This document shows, piece by piece, positions 59,682 to 64,000 of a stretch of 64,000 bases of DNA. Every line of letters begins with the position of its first letter. The stretch's first letter is position 1. Below the pieces are notes generated by a model. It was not told where the DNA came from. It saw nothing but the letters and a program-made list of their open reading frames with translations, and did not search any database. Source of the DNA: Phorcus lineatus (taxonomy: Eukaryota; Mollusca; Gastropoda; Trochida; Trochidae); the NCBI GenBank assembly GCA_921293015.1, contig OV121098.1:16702161-16766160 (forward strand), given 5' to 3'. A program made the position numbers and the translations under genes.

Positions 59682-60325
59682 CTACTGAATTATGATGTCA
59701 TTACACAGATTTTCCTTTCCTGTGTACTACGTAAGCTCGGGTTTTAGTGATAACAAATAAACAAATACAATTTCTTTTCTTAAAATATTATAAACACTTG
59801 AAATTCGTGAAATAATAACCATAATTTTTTTTACAAAAAAAGGTGACCGAAACTTGCAAAACAAAAAAGGATGTTGTTGTTGTTAATTTAATATAAAACA
59901 TAATTACAGTACATATGCAAAGTAAAAAGATCCTTGTTTCGTCGAAGACTGAGAAATTTCAGTTGTCATAAGACGGGGTTATGATAATTATCTTGCCTTG
60001 CTTTATGGAAATCAACAAGTTTATAAGAGTTACTTTGCCATAAACTTAATCATTATGTATTCAATTGAAAACAACGTACAATGGGCGCGCTCATAATGAA
60101 TAGTCAAGTAACCTGCCCATATTAAAACGAATCAAACTCAAAGTAAAGCGAGCCTGACTTTCAATTAAATCATATATGTGTTCCGCCGTTTTGACTTTTC
60201 TTTTGTCGTCCAACTTGTCTCCCCTTCTGGTCTATCGTCGTTTTAACTGTGTCTAAGATCTTTCAACGAGAAGGATTTTTGGCACTATTATCTAATTTGT
60301 ATCAACATACTCTGTGGCCCTTTAA
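59682..60325. mobile_element. Second copy of the 32.3-kb MITE family, 5' end lost
   Basis: This is closely similar to 32275-33168 from TACTGAATTATGATGTCATT through GTATCAACATACTCTGTGG and the terminal CCCTTTAA at 60325. The left terminal repeat is not recognisable. The segment at about 32861-33098 of the other copy is absent here. Landmarks include TACTACGTAAGCTCGGGTTT and GGGCGCGCTCA. Confidence 0.8.
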
Positions 60326-63300
60326 CATAAGTAGTGGACATACATAGTTTTACCTACTTTGTATCACGCCTGTTTCCACATATGCCTCAGCTGTTTATCA
60401 ACATTTGTAATACAATTAAATTTGATTCCAAATTTATGCTTCAGTTTAATAGATAGTTCAGATCTTTTTTAATCAAATATGCATTCTGGTATGAAATAGC
60501 ATCGATTTTCTCAAATGAAGACGGCAATGTTTTTATAAGTGTTTTTCTTTATATGTCAATCGTGTTCGTCGTTTTGTTATATGATTTTTCTCTTTAATTT
60601 AATAAAACTATTAATTCTGTCTCCGCATTTGAAATTGATTTTTTTCTGTTAGCTAATTTATACTATTAGTTATGTTACGTCAAATTATTTTATTTAACTA
60701 AAACTGGTCTCTCTTTTTTCTTCATGTCTTTGCAATTTTTCTTACATTGTCTAAAGTCAAGTCTGACGTTCTGTTTTTGTTGATATTATCTTGTTGTATA
60801 ATTTCTGTTTTATTTGTTCATTGAATTTCGGACACACCTTTTCTTTTTGTATTATCTATGTTCCAATATAGAAATATGACTACCTTTTTTTATACTATGT
60901 CTACTTTTGTCAATATATACTGAAGATCAAAAGAAAATGGTCACAATATAGTAATGATTCACAGTCTAGAAATGTAATGCGCTGATGCAATCAAAGCTAG
61001 TTGTGCAATCAGCGACGCCGTTTCAAAAGTTACTATTCAAATCGCCGAAGTTATTTCCGTAAGCTTTCAAAAAGCAAAATTTATTCGATTATGCACCTTG
61101 CACTTTGTGTCTTCTTTACAGAACACATACGCCTCAGTTAGCGACTGCATCATTGCATATGGCATATGTTATTCTTGCATTCGGTGTTTTAATTGGCTGA
61201 GATATTGCCAGGTAGTTTAATTTGCAATAGTGTGCCGCTAGGGGGAACAGTAAAATCTTACCCCTTATTTTGTATGTCATCCTTATATAGTTTACATCAG
61301 TTGATTTGCATTTATAAATTAACGTTTGCCAATCATTAGCAGATATCTGGCAAGTCAAAGGAGACGTCTGTGTTTGAATGTCTTAACTGGATCTGATTTA
61401 TTTGAATATATGTTATTTGTAATCTAGCTTTTTGAGAATGGTAGCTTACCTTTGTGTTTTTACAACAAACAACAATCTAATCACGGTTATTGTATATTGA
61501 TCTGCATATTATTATATCAGCGATAAATATAGTTTACTTCAAGACATGGGCATGTATATTCTAATTCTAATCAAGAGTAAACAAATCTTTGGTGTTTTCT
61601 TCTATCCGATTCACATTTTACTATTGATTTGTATATACTTTCTAGCTTGTAAACATTACTAACTGGTTTTATTATGGGTTTGATCCTGGTTTTATTTTTT
61701 TAATTTGACTTTTTGTATAACATATAGATGTAACAAGTATATACTGACTACTTTTTTAAATTTTTTTAATCTTATAATTGCTCTGTAAATTCTGCCTTCG
61801 TTTAATCTTAGTGTCTTGTACTTTAAGTCATATCAATTCATCTGTTTTATACTTATAACAACGCTTTTATGAAAACAATTTTTAAACGAAACAATTTCAT
61901 TACATAAGAGAAACATAGTTACTGATATGATGAATACCTACACTGATTAAAATGACCAGTCCGTAATCTACTCAAATACCCAATGTTCTGATTATATTCT
62001 TTTGATTATGTTTCACGCACTTTGAAGATTCTTCTTACCTTGCAATGTACTACCCACACTTCAAGCCGATCTTTATTCACTTGAATACTTCTAAACTTAT
62101 ACTATTTGGAAAAAAACCCCAGTAGGCTTGATTGATAAAATTGTCAATTGATGAACTTTTCTCCGACTGATAATGGGTCTGTAAAATTGTTACAGATTGA
62201 GAACAACAAGTATTATGGTTGAAAATTATTGCTTCATAACGAGAACCGTGCCACATCCGTGAATGTATCCATCGGATTATCTCCCCAGGGGTATGCTACG
62301 TTTAGAAGATAAATAGTTGCGTTTGTAAAATTTCCGGGATTCATTGTTATTCAACACCCGCAAATTTAGTTTCAAACCGACGACGTTAGCTTAGTTAGTC
62401 TTGGGCTATAAGTGAGTGATAACTATAGAATCTGGTGTACTAAACTTGTGTATGTTTGGAGATGCAGTAATGGCTGATAAAAGTTTTCTGATCTAACAAC
62501 CCCAAATGGTTACATTCGATCATCCCTGCATTGAGACGCAAACGAAAGCAAATGACAATGGCAGAAATTCAGAGAACAAGACGAATTTGCCAGTTTGAGA
62601 ATACATGTTTGGGACACAAAATAATTCAGAACGCTTCAAGGTATATTCCAATTACTATTTCCAATTCGGTGAACAAAATATTAAAGATATGCAACGCACT
62701 TACCACATTACAACTACCATTGTGTCCACATGACCAGGATTCTTGAAACAATGTATGTTCAGATGAGTGATGAAAATGTTTGAATTAATAGTTCAATATA
62801 GAGATCTATTGTGAATACTGAGATTACCATCAAGTAGTATTCCAGGTTGTTTTTCGCATAAAACATATGTCCAAAGAACTTCTGATAATCTTTCATTCTT
62901 GTGATAAAGACTGAATAGCTTAAGCTAAGAGATTGATTTGTTTTATGTATGTACAAGCAGAGACAAATCATTGCTCAAGGCTATGGGTCCATTCCATTCG
63001 TAAACAAGTGTACTATTGTAACAACCATATATCATATATAGTCTAATTGAATGTTACAAGAAATACGTTATGTATCCACATGTGATGTTTCTGTTTTCTC
63101 TTTACATTTATACCTATTGCATGCCCTCTTACAGTTTTGACAGGAGTTTTCTGCCCCTTGGTTCCTTAAAACATTGTTATTACATTTGTAGTCCCGAATT
63201 CTTTAATATCCCTCTATACATTCTTTGTAACAATAGCAGGTATAAACTTTTCTAAAATATGAATGGGAATAATATCAAATCTCTACACAACATATGGGTG

Positions 63301-64000
63301 TAATATTTGTAATAAAAGTTAGTACATTTTAAGTCCTCGATGCACCCGTCACATACAAACTTTTCAGTTTTGAAACATATCCTCTCATTTCAATTTATCG
63401 AATTCAATTCTCTTTACTGAAATACCCTTAAGTGTCCAAAATACAAAGTCACTCCATTCTCTCTGTGCAAGAACAATTTGACCTTGAACTTAAAATTAGT
63501 AAGGATGATTTTCTTTAAGCTTCAAGTTCTTATTTTCATCCAATCTGCAGAAGAAATCTGTTTGTGAAGCTGCCTCTTGTGGTGTAAGACCTCTGAGTGC
63601 AGACGGGCACGTTATCTCAAGTAGTCAATGTATGACAGCAATTCTCACAGTCCACAGGCCAACCAGACCCCCTCCCAAATAACGACTCTGTGCATTTATG
63701 ATAACTCTACACTCTGTTACCCTGACATTAGGATGGTCTATAGTCATCTTGATAACATAAAGTTGTCGAGCAGCCGATTCATGGTAAGTGCCCCACTCGT
63801 ATTAACTGAGGAAAACTCTTAACCCATGGCATGCTGGACGAATACCATGTCCTCCTGTGTTGTGCCAACTATCATCACCTACAGAAAAATGAACTTCAGT
63901 AACTATTTCTGTGAAAACCCAACATAAGATAAATTCCCCCAACTCATGAGATCGTCCGAAAAACAGACAACCCGAGCCATAACTGTTTATCCGTACAAAG
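60326..64000. other. Gene-free stretch to the end of the window
   Basis: No gene is supported. A possible exon end lies at 63783 (donor GTAAGT) closing an open frame that starts at 63628 and contains VYSHL, but no acceptor or partner exon was found. The ORF at 62531-62746 is unsupported. T-rich stretches dominate 60400-61800. Confidence 0.4.

Noticed and set aside
63628-63783. Open frame ending at a GTAAGT donor with a VYSHL motif as a first exon of another receptor
   Set aside because: No signal peptide, no acceptor and no partner exon inside the window.

Overview
The window looks like animal nuclear DNA, most likely from a bivalve or another lophotrochozoan. It is AT-rich. Its genes are split by GT-AG introns of 0.4-5 kb, and it is dense in Tc1/mariner, MULE, non-LTR retrotransposon and MITE debris. 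No prokaryotic features, rRNA or tRNA genes were seen. The species call is inference, since no marker gene is present. Long stretches carry no gene, and most short ORFs in them are chance ORFs.

Four host genes can be modelled. (1) Plus strand, 2072-15412: a bestrophin chloride-channel gene. Thirteen exons join with matching phases; the 5' exon(s) lie outside or were not found. Its introns hold a 5'-truncated retrotransposon with an 11-bp target duplication, three tandem-repeat arrays and a G-run. One array has amplified an exon end together with its splice donor. (2) Minus strand, 19550-16802: a three-exon core-2/I-branching beta-1,6-N-acetylglucosaminyltransferase-like gene (GT14), a Golgi type II membrane enzyme. 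(3) Plus strand, 24877-26175: an intronless secreted protein of unknown function with its own poly(A) signal. (4) Plus strand, 42885-58443: a small one-Ig-domain transmembrane receptor. Its cytoplasmic tail is built from short phase-1 exons, three of which repeat a VYSVV tyrosine motif. An unspliced read-through of exon 7 would give a shorter tail.

Mobile DNA shapes the rest. A MULE with an almost intact transposase gene (39124-40748) has about 50-bp terminal inverted repeats and an 8-bp target duplication. It sits inside a 482-bp tandem repeat, and a neighbouring repeat copy supplies the empty site. A 3.2-kb Tx1-like LINE (54116-57297, minus) lies antisense in a receptor intron, flanked by a 14-bp duplication. 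Receptor intron 3 holds an internally deleted Tc1 element and more broken Tc1 pieces. Elements with TTAA-ended inverted repeats (17339-17816, 32260-33168, and relatives at 59682 and 15875) and several long foldback hairpins are also present.

The most interesting points are the receptor's repeated tyrosine-motif exons with an alternative end, the splice-donor-carrying minisatellite in the bestrophin gene, the young-looking MULE, and the orphan secreted protein.
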